A DNA stretch of 64,000 nt from the NCBI RefSeq assembly GCF_003990645.1, contig NZ_RYZK01000007.1, positions 62,001 to 126,000 on the forward strand, given 5' to 3'. Source of the DNA: Shimia sediminis. Lineage in GTDB: Bacteria; Pseudomonadota; Alphaproteobacteria; Rhodobacterales; Rhodobacteraceae. Position 1 is the first letter of the stretch; each line of letters opens with the position of its first letter. The position numbers were made by a program, and so were the translations under genes. The notes under the pieces are model-generated. The model was not told where the DNA came from and did no database searches. It saw nothing but the letters and a program-made list of their open reading frames with translations. Of the stretch, positions 1-9,019 are shown in pieces.

Positions 1-2
1 AC

Positions 3-98
3 ACTCGTGTTATGATGATCTATTCGCCGCGCACCAATGCCGTAACTCTGCTCGATCCAACCCGAAACGAAGTCTTCTTCGTCAGGGGGGACGTGTGA
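3..98 (+). CDS. 3' end of an unidentified protein (partial)
   Basis: An open frame enters from the left edge and stops at a TGA at 96-98. The last residues read IYSPRTNAVTLLDPTRNEVF and then FVRGDV. The stretch has coding-like codon use and ends just before the convergent DUF4174 gene. The start lies outside the window and too little is visible to name a family. It could be a chance open frame, since only 32 codons are seen. Confidence 0.4.
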   Translation, partial: TRVMMIYSPRTNAVTLLDPTRNEVFFVRGDV

Positions 99-105
99 TG
101 CCGTG

Positions 106-555
106 TTATCTGATCGGATCAGCGCGGCGGTCGCGGATTTCCTGCTGGCGCAGGGGCATGCCGTCGATTGAGCGCGTGATCTCGCGCAGATTGCGCGGCG
201 AAGGTTTGCGCAGGTATATCTTGCCGTCCTTGCCCATCACCACCAGCATGAAACCGCGTGGGCGCAGTTCCGTGCGCAGAGCGCTTTGGGCTGCAGGGTT
301 GGTATCGGTCAACACCACGACATCGCGAGTTTCCAAAAGGTCGGGGCTGTCTTGCAACAGGTCGATCTGCTGGCGAAACCGGGGGTCGTTCGGACTGTCG
401 GCAAAGACGACCACCGGGCGCTTCAACCACTCAAAATCGGACAATGCCACCTCGGTGCCATCCATGAACAATGCGGGTTCGTCCGTGGCTGCGCCATCGG
501 CGGCCAGTGCGGAACTTCCCAGAAACGTAATCAAAACAAATGCCAAGCGGCGCAT
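106..555 (-). CDS. DUF4174 domain exported protein
   Basis: This 149-residue protein has an N-terminal signal peptide (about residues 1-18, ending SALA) followed by a DUF4174-type domain. The domain contains a [16 protein letters not shown] segment and a central [13 protein letters not shown] strand-turn-strand. The fold is thought to be thioredoxin-like, but no CxxC pair is present, so no redox role can be claimed. A GGAGAG ribosome binding site lies upstream of the ATG. It is divergent from the methylmalonyl-CoA mutase gene and convergent with the partial gene at the left edge. Its function is unknown; periplasmic location is inferred from the signal peptide. Confidence 0.75.
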   Translation of the reverse strand: MRRLAFVLITFLGSSALAADGAATDEPALFMDGTEVALSDFEWLKRPVVVFADSPNDPRFRQQIDLLQDSPDLLETRDVVVLTDTNPAAQSALRTELRPRGFMLVVMGKDGKIYLRKPSPRNLREITRSIDGMPLRQQEIRDRRADPIR

Positions 556-659
556 GGGCGGACTCTCCTGTCCTCACCAATATATGCCGCCTGTCAGCAA
601 TTCAAAGAGTGAATGGGCCTGATCCTGATGTGGATCGCCCCAGAGATGAGGAAAAGGAC

Positions 660-2786
660 ATGACCAAGAAAGAGGACTGGTCGGCGCTCGCGGAAAAAGA
701 GCTGCGTGGCCGCCCGTTGGACGACCTGACATGGAACACGCTGGAAGGCATCGATGTGAAGCCGCTTTATACGGCGGAAGACACCGAAGGTCTGGACCAC
801 ATGGGCTCAATGCCCGGCTTTGGCCCGTTCACACGTGGCGTCAAGGCAACGATGTATGCGGGCCGTCCGTGGACGATCCGTCAGTACGCTGGTTTCTCGA
901 CTGCCGAGGAATCCAACGCATTCTACCGCCGCAATTTGGCGGCTGGTCAACAGGGTGTGTCGGTGGCCTTCGACCTGGCCACGCACCGCGGCTATGACAG
1001 CGACCATCCGCGCGTGGTGGGTGACGTGGGCAAGGCCGGTGTGGCCATCGACTCGATCGAGGACATGAAGGTTCTGTTCGACGGCATCCCATTGGACAAG
1101 GTCTCGGTCTCGATGACCATGAACGGTGCGGTGGTTCCGATTTTGGCAAACTTCATCGTGGCAGGCGAAGAGCAAGGCCATGACAAATCGGTTCTTGCGG
1201 GCACCATTCAGAACGACATTCTGAAAGAGTTCATGGTGCGCAACACCTATATCTACCCGCCCGAGCCGTCGATGAAGATCATCTCGGACATCATCGAGTA
1301 CACGTCGAACGAGATGCCGAAATTCAACTCGATCTCGATCTCGGGCTACCACATGCAAGAGGCTGGCGCGAACCTTGTGCAAGAGCTGGCCTATACGCTG
1401 GCCGATGGACGTGAATACGTGCGTGCGGCAATGAATGCGGGCATGGATGTCGACAAGTTTGCCGGCCGTCTGTCGTTCTTCTTTGCCATTGGCATGAACT
1501 TCTTCATGGAAGCGGCCAAGCTGCGCGCGGCGCGGACGCTCTGGCATCGTGTGATGACCGAGTTTGGTGCCAAGAACGAGCGTTCCAAGATGCTGCGCAC
1601 CCACTGCCAGACCTCAGGGGTCAGCCTGCAGGAACAAGACCCCTACAACAACGTGATCCGCACCGCTTACGAGGCGATGTCGGCTGTTCTGGGTGGCACG
1701 CAGTCGCTGCATACCAACGCGCTGGACGAGGCGATTGCCTTGCCGACCGATTTCTCGGCTCGCATCGCACGCAACACCCAGCTGGTGCTGCAGGAAGAGA
1801 CCGGCGTCACCAATGTGGTCGATCCGCTGGCCGGTTCGTATTACGTTGAAAGCCTGACCGATGACCTGATCCAGAAAGCCTGGGCGCTGATGGAAGAGGT
1901 CGAGGAGATGGGGGGCATGACCAAGGCCGTGGCCTCGGGGATGCCCAAGCTGCGTATCGAAGAAAGCGCCGCGACCCGTCAGGCAATGATCGACAAGGGT
2001 GACGAGGTTATTGTCGGCGTCAACAAGTACCGCAAAGAGAAAGAAGACGTGATCGACATTCTTGATGTGGACAACGTTGCCGTGCGCGAAAGCCAGGTCG
2101 CGCGGCTTGAGAAACTGCGCGCCGAGCGTGACGATGCCGCTTGCACCGCCGCTCTGGACGAACTGACCCGCGTGGCAAAAGAAGGCGGCAACCTGTTGGC
2201 CGCCGCAGTCGAGGCCGCCCGCGCGCGCGCCTCAGTTGGAGAAATCAGCATGGCTATGGAAAAGGAATTCGGCCGCCACCGCGCCGAAGTCAAAACGCTG
2301 GCTGGCGTCTATGGCGCGGCCTACGAAGGCGACGAAGGCTTTGCCGCGATCCAGAAATCCATCGAGGACTTTGCCGAGGAAGAGGGCCGTCGCCCGCGTC
2401 TGTTGGTGGTGAAGATGGGCCAGGATGGTCACGACCGTGGCGCCAAGGTCATTGCGACCGCCTTTGCCGACATCGGCTTTGACGTCGACGTCGGTCCGCT
2501 GTTCCAGACCCCGGACGAGGCGGCCCAGGACGCTGTGGACAACGACGTGCACGTGGTGGGGATTTCTTCGCAGGCCGCTGGTCACAAGACCCTTGCCCCC
2601 CAGCTGATCGAAGCGCTGAAGCAGAAAGACGCCGAAGACATCATCGTGATCTGTGGCGGCGTGATCCCGCAGCAGGACTATGAGTTCCTGCAAAACGCAG
2701 GGGTCAAGGCGATCTTTGGCCCGGGTACCAACATTCCCGAAGCAGCACAGGACATCCTGCGGCTGATCCGCGACGCGCGCGGCTGA
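660..2786 (+). CDS. scpA: methylmalonyl-CoA mutase
   Basis: This 708-residue protein is the adenosylcobalamin-dependent mutase that converts (R)-methylmalonyl-CoA to succinyl-CoA, the last step of propionyl-CoA and ethylmalonyl-CoA pathway assimilation. Residues 1-560 form the catalytic barrel, with the substrate-binding segment [18 protein letters not shown] near residue 60. The C-terminal 130 residues form the B12 domain with the cobalt-ligating DxHxxG motif ([11 protein letters not shown]). The length matches single-chain bacterial enzymes of the ScpA/BhbA type rather than the shorter ethylmalonyl-CoA mutase. The ATG at 660 was chosen because AGGAAAAGGAC precedes it; an upstream in-frame start at 540 would add unrelated residues. 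No mutase chaperone or carboxylase gene is adjacent. Confidence 0.96.
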   Translation: MTKKEDWSALAEKELRGRPLDDLTWNTLEGIDVKPLYTAEDTEGLDHMGSMPGFGPFTRGVKATMYAGRPWTIRQYAGFSTAEESNAFYRRNLAAGQQGVSVAFDLATHRGYDSDHPRVVGDVGKAGVAIDSIEDMKVLFDGIPLDKVSVSMTMNGAVVPILANFIVAGEEQGHDKSVLAGTIQNDILKEFMVRNTYIYPPEPSMKIISDIIEYTSNEMPKFNSISISGYHMQEAGANLVQELAYTLADGREYVRAAMNAGMDVDKFAGRLSFFFAIGMNFFMEAAKLRAARTLWHRVMTEFGAKNERSKMLRTHCQTSGVSLQEQDPYNNVIRTAYEAMSAVLGGTQSLHTNALDEAIALPTDFSARIARNTQLVLQEETGVTNVVDPLAGSYYVESLTDDLIQKAWALMEEVEEMGGMTKAVASGMPKLRIEESAATRQAMIDKGDEVIVGVNKYRKEKEDVIDILDVDNVAVRESQVARLEKLRAERDDAACTAALDELTRVAKEGGNLLAAAVEAARARASVGEISMAMEKEFGRHRAEVKTLAGVYGAAYEGDEGFAAIQKSIEDFAEEEGRRPRLLVVKMGQDGHDRGAKVIATAFADIGFDVDVGPLFQTPDEAAQDAVDNDVHVVGISSQAAGHKTLAPQLIEALKQKDAEDIIVICGGVIPQQDYEFLQNAGVKAIFGPGTNIPEAAQDILRLIRDARG

Positions 2787-2810
2787 GAAATCAGATAAAG
2801 ACCAAAAGAA

Positions 2811-2834
2811 AAGGGGCCAGGCGGCCCCTTTTTT
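2811..2834. terminator. bidirectional rho-independent terminator
   Basis: An 8-bp stem (AAGGGGCC / GGCCCCTT) with a 4-base loop is followed by a T-run on the plus strand and preceded by an A-rich run. It can therefore end both the mutase transcript and the convergent collar-protein transcript. Confidence 0.85.
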
Positions 2835-2854
2835 GTTGGCAAGAGCATCATGCC

Positions 2855-3427
2855 CTAACTGCGGGACGGATAGACGCCCTGAAGTGCGACGCAGGTGTTC
2901 ATCACCAAAAGCGGTGGCATGTTTTCATGGGCCTGCCCGCCTCCGACATTGGCGGTGCCGCCAGAGGCCATGCCGGTCGAGCTGGCCTGCTTGACCACAA
3001 GGCCGCCATTGTTGCCCGCGTCTTCCGTCTGCGTGATGAGAACGTCGTGGGTGTGACTGGGGATCTGATTGGTGGTCAAGGTCACGGTTTCCTGCCCCTG
3101 CTTTTGGCCCATGTTGCGCGGCGTCAGCCCGGGTCCGGTGCCTTGGTGCATGACAAACCGCCCACGCAGGTCCGGCAATCCAAAGGTGGTGCGGCCATCG
3201 CCGCCGTAAATCGTGCCAAAGAGCGAGAAGAGCGCCGTGTTCTGATTGATCGGCAAAAGCTGACCGTCCGCAGCGGCCCAGCCGCGTGGGCAGAAGTTGA
3301 ACCCAAAAGTGCGAATTTCCCCGAGCAGGGGTTCAAAAGCCTGGGCCTGGGTGCCTGCGGTGAGTGTGGAAACGCCCAGGGCTGCGGCCAGGGTGGCCGT
3401 ACTGAAAATGGATTTGAAGAATGACAC
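2855..3427 (-). CDS. exported phage-tail-collar domain protein (microcystin-dependent-protein-like)
   Basis: This 190-residue protein has a signal peptide (about 1-30, ending TQAQA) followed by a tail-collar domain. The hallmark FCPRGWAAADGQLLPI and the FGLPDLRGR motif sit near residues 45 and 80, and a glycine-rich SHTHD segment follows. The same fold occurs in short tail fibres and in MdpB-type bacterial proteins. No other phage gene is nearby, and the signal peptide points to an exported host protein. The start was taken as the GTG at 3427 because a clean AGGAG lies six bases upstream and the signal peptide begins there. Role unknown; surface attachment would be a guess. Confidence 0.8.
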   Translation of the reverse strand: MSFFKSIFSTATLAAALGVSTLTAGTQAQAFEPLLGEIRTFGFNFCPRGWAAADGQLLPINQNTALFSLFGTIYGGDGRTTFGLPDLRGRFVMHQGTGPGLTPRNMGQKQGQETVTLTTNQIPSHTHDVLITQTEDAGNNGGLVVKQASSTGMASGGTANVGGGQAHENMPPLLVMNTCVALQGVYPSRS

Positions 3428-3508
3428 GTTGCGCTCCTGATTGGACTGAAGTGTCCTGACAGAGTGCGGGGCCGGGGCGCGATCTGTCAAATCCCGATTT
3501 TTGGTGGC

Positions 3509-4489
3509 CTAACGTTCAAGGCGTTTGCGCAAGTCGCGCAGGGACAGCCCGTGCAGGGCGCGAAAGGCGCGGGCAAAGCTGGCTTGCGACGCGAATCCGG
3601 TGGCTGCCGCGATCTCACCGGCGCTCATCGAGGTATCGATGGCGAGACGGTGCGCCTCGTTCAGGCGCAGGTGCAGATAGAACTGGTGCGGCGATTGCCC
3701 GAGGTGGGTGCGAAACCGCTGTTCCAGGCTGCGCGTCGAGAGGCTCAGCCCGCGGGCGATGGCCGGAATGGGCAAGGGTTCGTCAATGTGGCGCTGCATC
3801 AGGTCCAGCGCGCGGGCGATCTGTGGATTCCGGCGCACAGGCCGAGGCGTGGCTCCGGGTCCTGTGCCGCGACCATCAGGCGGCACCGGGTCATAGACAA
3901 AGGCGCTGGCAATGCGTGTGGCCAGTGAAGCACCAAACCGTGCCTCGATCAGGTGCAGCATCATGTCGATCCCCGGCGCCGCCCCGCCCGATGTGGCAAA
4001 GGGCGGGTCGATCACAAATCGGTCGCGGCGCGTGTCGATGGCAGGAAAACGTGTGGCAAAATCTTCGAGGTCTTCCCAGTGGGTCGTGGCGCTGTGCCCG
4101 TCGAGCAGCCCTGCCTGGGCCAGCAACCACGGCGCGCCGTCGATGGCGGCAATGGCGGTGCCTGTGCCGTGCAGCCGCCGCAAAGACGCCATCAAGCGCG
4201 GCGTGGCGTGCGCCTCGAGGCCAAATCCGGCGACAATCACCAGAAGGTCGCAGGTTGCGGCCGACGCAATGGGTGCGCCGTGTATTTCAAGACCGCTGGT
4301 CAGCTTAGCGGGCTGCCCGTCCGGGGTGTAGAAACTCCAGTTGAACAAACTGCGCCCGGCTCGCCGATTGGCCGCGCGCATCGGGTCCACAGCAGCGGCA
4401 AAACTCAGCGTGTTGCACTGATCCAGCGTGAGAACCGCAGTGGAAAGCGGGGTATCGTGTCCAACAAGTAAGGTTTTTGCGTCTTTCAT
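3509..4489 (-). CDS. cdhR: GlxA-family AraC-type regulator, probable carnitine catabolism regulator
   Basis: This 326-residue protein has an N-terminal DJ-1/PfpI-like domain (about 1-190) and a C-terminal AraC helix-turn-helix pair (about 215-326, with LSLSTRSLEQRFRTHLGQSP and GFASQASFARAFRALHG). The amidotransferase-type cysteine is absent from the domain (IDGAPWLLA in the elbow region), as expected for a ligand sensor. It is divergent from a BKACE/carnitine dehydrogenase operon, the arrangement of Pseudomonas CdhR, a carnitine-responsive activator. The name is inferred from that context. The ATG at 4489 is preferred over the in-frame TTG at 4492. Confidence 0.8.
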   Translation of the reverse strand: MKDAKTLLVGHDTPLSTAVLTLDQCNTLSFAAAVDPMRAANRRAGRSLFNWSFYTPDGQPAKLTSGLEIHGAPIASAATCDLLVIVAGFGLEAHATPRLMASLRRLHGTGTAIAAIDGAPWLLAQAGLLDGHSATTHWEDLEDFATRFPAIDTRRDRFVIDPPFATSGGAAPGIDMMLHLIEARFGASLATRIASAFVYDPVPPDGRGTGPGATPRPVRRNPQIARALDLMQRHIDEPLPIPAIARGLSLSTRSLEQRFRTHLGQSPHQFYLHLRLNEAHRLAIDTSMSAGEIAAATGFASQASFARAFRALHGLSLRDLRKRLER

Positions 4490-4490
4490 C

Positions 4491-4541
4491 AAGTATCATT
4501 CGTAAAAGGGAAAATATCGCAACGCAAGCGACCTGATACTT
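4491..4541. promoter_or_regulatory. inverted repeat in the divergent carnitine-operon promoter
   Basis: AAGTATCA (4491-4498) and TGATACTT (4534-4541) are perfect 8-bp inverted arms separated by 35 bp. They lie in the 78-bp gap between the regulator start and the BKACE start. Position and symmetry suggest an operator, probably for the GlxA-type regulator; this is inferred. Confidence 0.45.
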
Positions 4542-4567
4542 GGGCAAATCTTTCGAAAGGAATCACC

Positions 4568-5482
4568 ATGCCTTTGCAAATGAACAAAGAGGTCTTCATC
4601 ACCTGCGCCGTGACCGGCTCGGGTGGCACGCAGGATCGCAGCCCACATGTGCCGCGTTCGCCCAAGCAGATTGCCGACAGTGCCATTGCTGCGGCCAAGG
4701 CGGGTGCCGCCGTGGTGCACTGCCACGTGCGTGACCCAGAAACCGGCGCGCCCAGCCGTGACCTGGGGCTGTACCGCGAAGTGACGGATCGTATCCGTGA
4801 CGCCGAAGTCGACGCGGTGCTGAACCTCACCGCAGGTATGGGCGGTGATATGGTCTTTGGCGGCGTGGAAACCCCGCTGCCCCCAATTGCAGGCACCGAT
4901 ATGGTCGGCGCAACCGAACGTATGGCCCATGTGGTCGAATGCCTGCCTGAAATTTGCACGCTCGACTGCGGCACCATGAACTTTGCCGAAGCTGATTATG
5001 TCATGACCAACACGCCGGGCATGTTGACCGCGATGGGCCAGATGATGACTGATCTGGGCGTAAAGCCCGAGATCGAGGCCTTTGACACCGGCCATCTCTG
5101 GTATGCCAAGCAACTGGTTGCAGACGGCGTTTTGGAGCCCGACGCGCTGGTGCAGCTGTGCATGGGTGTGCCGTGGGGGGCGCCAAACGACCTGAACACC
5201 TTCATGGCGTTGGTGAACAACGTACCATCCGAGTGGAACTGGTCGGCCTTTTCGCTGGGCCGCGATCAGATGGCCTATGTCGCTGCCGCCGTATTGGCCG
5301 GTGGCAACGTACGGGTTGGTCTGGAAGACAACCTGTGGCTCGACAAGGGCGTGTTGGCCGAGAACTATCAGCTGGTAGAACGCGCTGTGACCATCATCGA
5401 GAACATGGGCGCACGGGTGATTGGCCCGGCAGAGGTGCGCGAAAAGCTGAAGCTGACCAAACGCGCGCCGGTGGCAAAGTAA
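4568..5482 (+). CDS. cdhC: beta-keto acid cleavage enzyme (BKACE, DUF849), 3-dehydrocarnitine:acetyl-CoA
   Basis: This 304-residue protein is a full-length BKACE family member. The zinc-site and substrate motifs are visible: EVFITCAVTGSG near the N terminus, VVHCHVRDPETGAPSRD around residue 50, VLNLTAGMGGD, and the GHLWYAKQL segment. BKACE enzymes exchange a beta-keto acid with acetyl-CoA. Upstream of a carnitine dehydrogenase the expected reaction is 3-dehydrocarnitine plus acetyl-CoA giving betainyl-CoA and acetoacetate. An AAAGGA ribosome binding site precedes the ATG. It is the first gene of the three-gene operon, divergent from the regulator. The substrate is inferred from neighbours. 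Confidence 0.9.
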   Translation: MPLQMNKEVFITCAVTGSGGTQDRSPHVPRSPKQIADSAIAAAKAGAAVVHCHVRDPETGAPSRDLGLYREVTDRIRDAEVDAVLNLTAGMGGDMVFGGVETPLPPIAGTDMVGATERMAHVVECLPEICTLDCGTMNFAEADYVMTNTPGMLTAMGQMMTDLGVKPEIEAFDTGHLWYAKQLVADGVLEPDALVQLCMGVPWGAPNDLNTFMALVNNVPSEWNWSAFSLGRDQMAYVAAAVLAGGNVRVGLEDNLWLDKGVLAENYQLVERAVTIIENMGARVIGPAEVREKLKLTKRAPVAK

Positions 5483-5620
5483 CAGGATTGGGGGCCAGCC
5501 CGTCGCCATTGTTTTTCGGACCAATGGCACGACACGTGTGCGCCCCCAAGAAACTCTTTCAAGATGAAGCAGGGGGCAGGCGCTGTATGCCTCGCCCGAG
5601 CTGCTCAAAGGTATCAGAAC

Positions 5621-7096
5621 ATGACCAAAACAGCGGCTATTATTGGCGGTGGAGTAATTGGCGGCGGCTGGGCTGCGCGCTTTCTTTTGAACGGCTGGGA
5701 CGTGCGGGTGTTCGATCCTGACCCCGAGGCTGAGCGCAAGATTGGCGAAGTGCTGGACAATGCGCGTCGGTCTATGCCGGGGCTTTCCGACACGGCATTG
5801 CCAGCCGAGGGCGCGCTCAGCCTTCACGAGACCATCGCGGAAACCGTAGAGAGCGCGGACTGGATTCAGGAAAGCGTGCCTGAGCGGCTCGAGATCAAGC
5901 ACAAGGTCTACGCAACCCTGCAGGAACACTGCGCGCCGGGGGCGATCATTGGCTCATCGACCAGTGGCTTCAAGCCGTCCGAATTGCAGGAAGGGGCCGC
6001 GCGGCCCGAGCAAATCCTTGTCGCGCACCCGTTCAACCCGGTTTACCTGATGCCCTTGATCGAGATTGTCCCCAGCGACCAGACCTCGCCCGAGGTCGTG
6101 GAGCGGGCCAAGGGGATCATTTCGGGTCTGGGCATGTACCCCTTGCACGTGCGTAAAGAGATCGACGCACATATAGCCGACCGGTTCCTTGAAGCCGTCT
6201 GGCGCGAAGCGCTGTGGCTGGTCAAGGATGGCGTCGCCACCACCGAAGAAATCGACGAGTCGATCCGCATGGGGTTCGGCATCCGCTGGGCGCAGATGGG
6301 CCTGTTTGACACCTACCGTGTGGCGGGTGGTGAAGCGGGCATGAAACACTTCATGGCGCAATTCGGCCCGGCGTTGAAATGGCCCTGGACCAAACTGATG
6401 GATGTGCCCGAGTTCAATGACGAGTTGGTCGACCTGATTGCAGGCCAGTCCGACGCGCAATCCGGCCATATGGATATCCGCGAGATGGAGCGCATCCGCG
6501 ACAACAACCTGGTTGCCATGATGCGCGCGCTAAAGGGGCAGAACTGGGGTGCCGGTGCGCTGATGAACACCCACGACGTCAAACTGGCGGCCGAGTCCGG
6601 CATGGTGCGACGTTCCGCCGACATCGAGGATCCTTCACAGCCCATCGTGACCGTGGCCCGCGCCGTGCCGATCGACTGGCTGGACTATAACGGCCATATG
6701 ACCGAGAGCCGCTATCTGAATGCTTTTGCCGATGCCTCGGATCGCTTGATGGAGATTATTGGTTGCGATCAGGAGTACATTGCAACCGGCGGCAGCTACT
6801 TCACCGCAGAAACCCATATCCGCCACATCGACGAAACCCATCTGGGGGCGCGGATCGAGGTGCGCACGCGGGTACTGAGTGCCGAGGGCAAGAAGATGCA
6901 CCTTTGGCACGAGATGTATGCGGGTGACACACTCTTGGCGACGGGTGAGCATATCCTGATCCACGTCAGCCTAGAAACGCGTCGCCCGTCGGTGCCTTCG
7001 GATGAGATCGTGGCAAATCTGGCCATGATTTCCAAGGCTCAGGCGGCTTTGCCCGCACCCGAAGGTGTGGGCCGCTACGTCGGCCAGCCACGATGA
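5621..7096 (+). CDS. lcdH: L-carnitine dehydrogenase fused to a betainyl-CoA thioesterase
   Basis: This 491-residue protein has two domains. Residues 1-325 are a 3-hydroxyacyl-CoA-dehydrogenase-type oxidoreductase with the NAD motif GGGVIGGGWAARF at residues 7-19 and the AHPFNPVYLMPLIEIVPS substrate segment. Residues about 340-491 are a hot-dog thioesterase (LDYNGHMTESRYLNAF near its start). The first domain would oxidise L-carnitine to 3-dehydrocarnitine and the second would hydrolyse betainyl-CoA to glycine betaine. In Pseudomonas these are separate proteins, CdhA and CdhB. The ATG at 5621 starts directly at the Rossmann fold. The stop overlaps the next gene's start (ATGA). Confidence 0.9.
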   Translation: MTKTAAIIGGGVIGGGWAARFLLNGWDVRVFDPDPEAERKIGEVLDNARRSMPGLSDTALPAEGALSLHETIAETVESADWIQESVPERLEIKHKVYATLQEHCAPGAIIGSSTSGFKPSELQEGAARPEQILVAHPFNPVYLMPLIEIVPSDQTSPEVVERAKGIISGLGMYPLHVRKEIDAHIADRFLEAVWREALWLVKDGVATTEEIDESIRMGFGIRWAQMGLFDTYRVAGGEAGMKHFMAQFGPALKWPWTKLMDVPEFNDELVDLIAGQSDAQSGHMDIREMERIRDNNLVAMMRALKGQNWGAGALMNTHDVKLAAESGMVRRSADIEDPSQPIVTVARAVPIDWLDYNGHMTESRYLNAFADASDRLMEIIGCDQEYIATGGSYFTAETHIRHIDETHLGARIEVRTRVLSAEGKKMHLWHEMYAGDTLLATGEHILIHVSLETRRPSVPSDEIVANLAMISKAQAALPAPEGVGRYVGQPR

Positions 7097-7854
7097 ACCG
7101 CCGGGTTCTGATCACCGCAGGCGCGTCCGGGATCGGTCGCGCCATGGCCGAGGCTTTTGACCAGGCCGGCTATCAGGTGTGGATCAGCGACCTGAACGCG
7201 CGGCTTCTGGATGAGGCACCGGGGCATTGGCGCAGATCTCACGTCGATGTGGTTGACGAGGCGCAGATGGCGGCCATGTTTGACGAGGTGCGCGCCAGCT
7301 GGGGTGGGCTGGATGTGCTTTGTGCCAATGCAGGCGTGGCGGGCCCCACGGCGCAAGTGGAAAACATCGCGCTCGAGGATTGGCGGGCTTGTGTCTCGGT
7401 CAATCTCGACGGCGCATTCCTTGCGGCAAAACATGCGGTGCCGATGATGAAAGAGGCCGGATCCGGGTCGATCATCGTGACCTCTTCGACCGCAGGGCAA
7501 TATGGCTATCCCAACCGGTCGCCCTATTGTGCCGCCAAATGGGCGGTGATCGGGCTGGCCAAGACCCTGGCGATGGAGTTGGGACCCCATGGCGGGCGCT
7601 GCAACGTGATTTGCCCTGGGTCTGTTGAGGGCGAGCGCATGGAAGGTGTGCTGGCCCGCGAGGCTGCGGCCAAGGGCATGACCCGTGATCAGGTCTATGC
7701 AGGCTATGCCTCGGGCACCTCGATGGGCAGCTTTGTTGAAGCCCGCGACATTGGTGAGATGGCGGTGTTTCTGGGATCAGACGCGGCGCGGTTTGTCTCG
7801 GGGCAGGTCATCGCCGTTGATGGCCATACCGTGAACCCGGACCCAAAGGTTTAG
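7093..7854 (+). CDS. SDR-family oxidoreductase of the carnitine operon
   Basis: This 253-residue classical short-chain dehydrogenase has the cofactor motif ITAGASGIGRAMAEAF at residues 7-22, CANAGVAGP, and the catalytic SSTAGQYGYPNRSPYCAAKWA region containing the Ser, Tyr and Lys triad. Translation is coupled to the carnitine dehydrogenase by an ATGA overlap, so it very probably acts on a related hydroxy compound such as D-carnitine or 3-hydroxybutyrate formed from the released acetoacetate. Substrate is inferred only. The 3' end overlaps the convergent regulator by four bases. Confidence 0.85.
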   Translation: MNRRVLITAGASGIGRAMAEAFDQAGYQVWISDLNARLLDEAPGHWRRSHVDVVDEAQMAAMFDEVRASWGGLDVLCANAGVAGPTAQVENIALEDWRACVSVNLDGAFLAAKHAVPMMKEAGSGSIIVTSSTAGQYGYPNRSPYCAAKWAVIGLAKTLAMELGPHGGRCNVICPGSVEGERMEGVLAREAAAKGMTRDQVYAGYASGTSMGSFVEARDIGEMAVFLGSDAARFVSGQVIAVDGHTVNPDPKV

Positions 7855-8708
7855 GTCGCACGCCTGAGGGTCTCGATATGGTCGGGCAGCGCGCGCGCCG
7901 TGATCGAGGCCTGCCGCACAAGATTGTCAAAATGCTCGGTAAAGCCCTGCACCCGCTCGGTATCACGAAAAGCCAAGTAATTGCGCCCTAGGTAAAGCAC
8001 TGCCAACAGTGGACCAAATACCGTGATCGGGGCCGAGAACAGTCGTCGTGCATCGAACAGATAGACGCGCAGGCGCGGATAGAGCTGTTTGGTCAGAGAT
8101 CTCAGGTGATCCAGCTGGGCTTGGCGCAATCCGGCAGGCAAGCCCTCGTAATAACCCACGCCCTTGGCAAAGCTCGAAAGCTCATAAAGCGGCAGGGCAA
8201 TTTCATAATCCGACTGGCTTGCACGCATCCAGTTCAGCCGGTCCTCGGAGGCGCCAATCGCCTGCTCTGTGGTGCGGCCCAGATGAGGTGAGTATTCCCA
8301 TTCCAGAACGTCACGTGTTTTGAGCATGTCGGGCAGGCCCGCAGGCACATGGCGAATCTTGTAGCCCGCCGCTTCCAGGTGCCAGTCAAAGATTTGCTCA
8401 TCCACCAGCGCACGCGGTGCCGCAGTGAGTGTCAGCGAGTTGGCAAGGATATCAGCCGCACTTTCGGGGCGGTCGGTCAGTGACAACAACCAGTCCGCCG
8501 AGACCCCAAGCGCCGAGGCGCATTCTCCCACCACCTGCGCATTTGGCAGGCGGGCACCCTGATCCTTCAGAAGTTGCGAGATCGTCGAGCGATCCACGCC
8601 AATGTTGCGGGCCAGCGCGCTTTGACTGACGTCCTTGGTGCGCATGGCGGCGGCCAATCGCTGCCGAAAGCGGTCGGCGCGCAGGCGTTTGTCGATGTTT
8701 GTGCCCAT
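7851..8708 (-). CDS. XRE-family transcriptional regulator
   Basis: This 285-residue protein carries a Cro/C1-type helix-turn-helix at residues 10-75 (SQSALARNIGVDRSTISQLL is the recognition region). A long C-terminal domain of about 190 residues follows, of unrecognised fold and rich in aromatic and charged residues (DWHLEAAGYKIRHVPAGLPD). The large second domain suggests ligand or partner sensing. It is convergent with the carnitine operon and divergent from the desaturase pair, so it may control either; the 95-bp gap at 8709-8803 would be its promoter. Target unknown. Confidence 0.8.
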   Translation of the reverse strand: MGTNIDKRLRADRFRQRLAAAMRTKDVSQSALARNIGVDRSTISQLLKDQGARLPNAQVVGECASALGVSADWLLSLTDRPESAADILANSLTLTAAPRALVDEQIFDWHLEAAGYKIRHVPAGLPDMLKTRDVLEWEYSPHLGRTTEQAIGASEDRLNWMRASQSDYEIALPLYELSSFAKGVGYYEGLPAGLRQAQLDHLRSLTKQLYPRLRVYLFDARRLFSAPITVFGPLLAVLYLGRNYLAFRDTERVQGFTEHFDNLVRQASITARALPDHIETLRRAT

Positions 8709-8803
8709 AAGATGATTTTTATCACCAAAGCTGGATTTTGTGAATTACTTTCAGAATTCCGAAGATGATCTGCCGCTGATAACAGGTTTGTGAAGGCAAG
8801 AGG

Positions 8804-9019
8804 ATGAGAGTAAAAATGGAAACCCGAAAGCGGTCATTGGTCAAAGCAGTGATCTGGAACCTGATGGGGTTGCTGATGATGAGCCTCGTGGGGCTGCTGG
8901 CCACCGGCTCGGTGGCTGTTGGCGGCGCGATGGCGTTGATAAATACTGCGATCGGGTTCACGCTCTATCTGGTCTATGAACGGGTTTGGTCCCACGTGCG
9001 GTGGGGGCGTCATGTCTGA
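8804..9019 (+). CDS. DUF2061 small membrane protein
   Basis: This 71-residue protein begins METRKRSLVKAVIWN at residue 5, the DUF2061 signature. It has two membrane segments (about 18-38 and 40-60) with a short glycine-alanine turn, and a basic C terminus. An in-frame ATG at 8816 is an alternative start. Its stop overlaps the desaturase start by 8 bases, so the two are probably co-translated. DUF2061 proteins are often found beside lipid or sulfur genes, but their role is not known. Confidence 0.75.
   Translation: MRVKMETRKRSLVKAVIWNLMGLLMMSLVGLLATGSVAVGGAMALINTAIGFTLYLVYERVWSHVRWGRHV

Noticed and set aside
556-659. Cobalamin riboswitch before the B12-dependent mutase
   Set aside because: The gap is about 100 bases and shows no B12-box-like motif.
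2855-3427. Prophage remnant around the collar-domain gene
   Set aside because: No integrase, capsid, portal or other tail gene is present; neighbours are metabolic.
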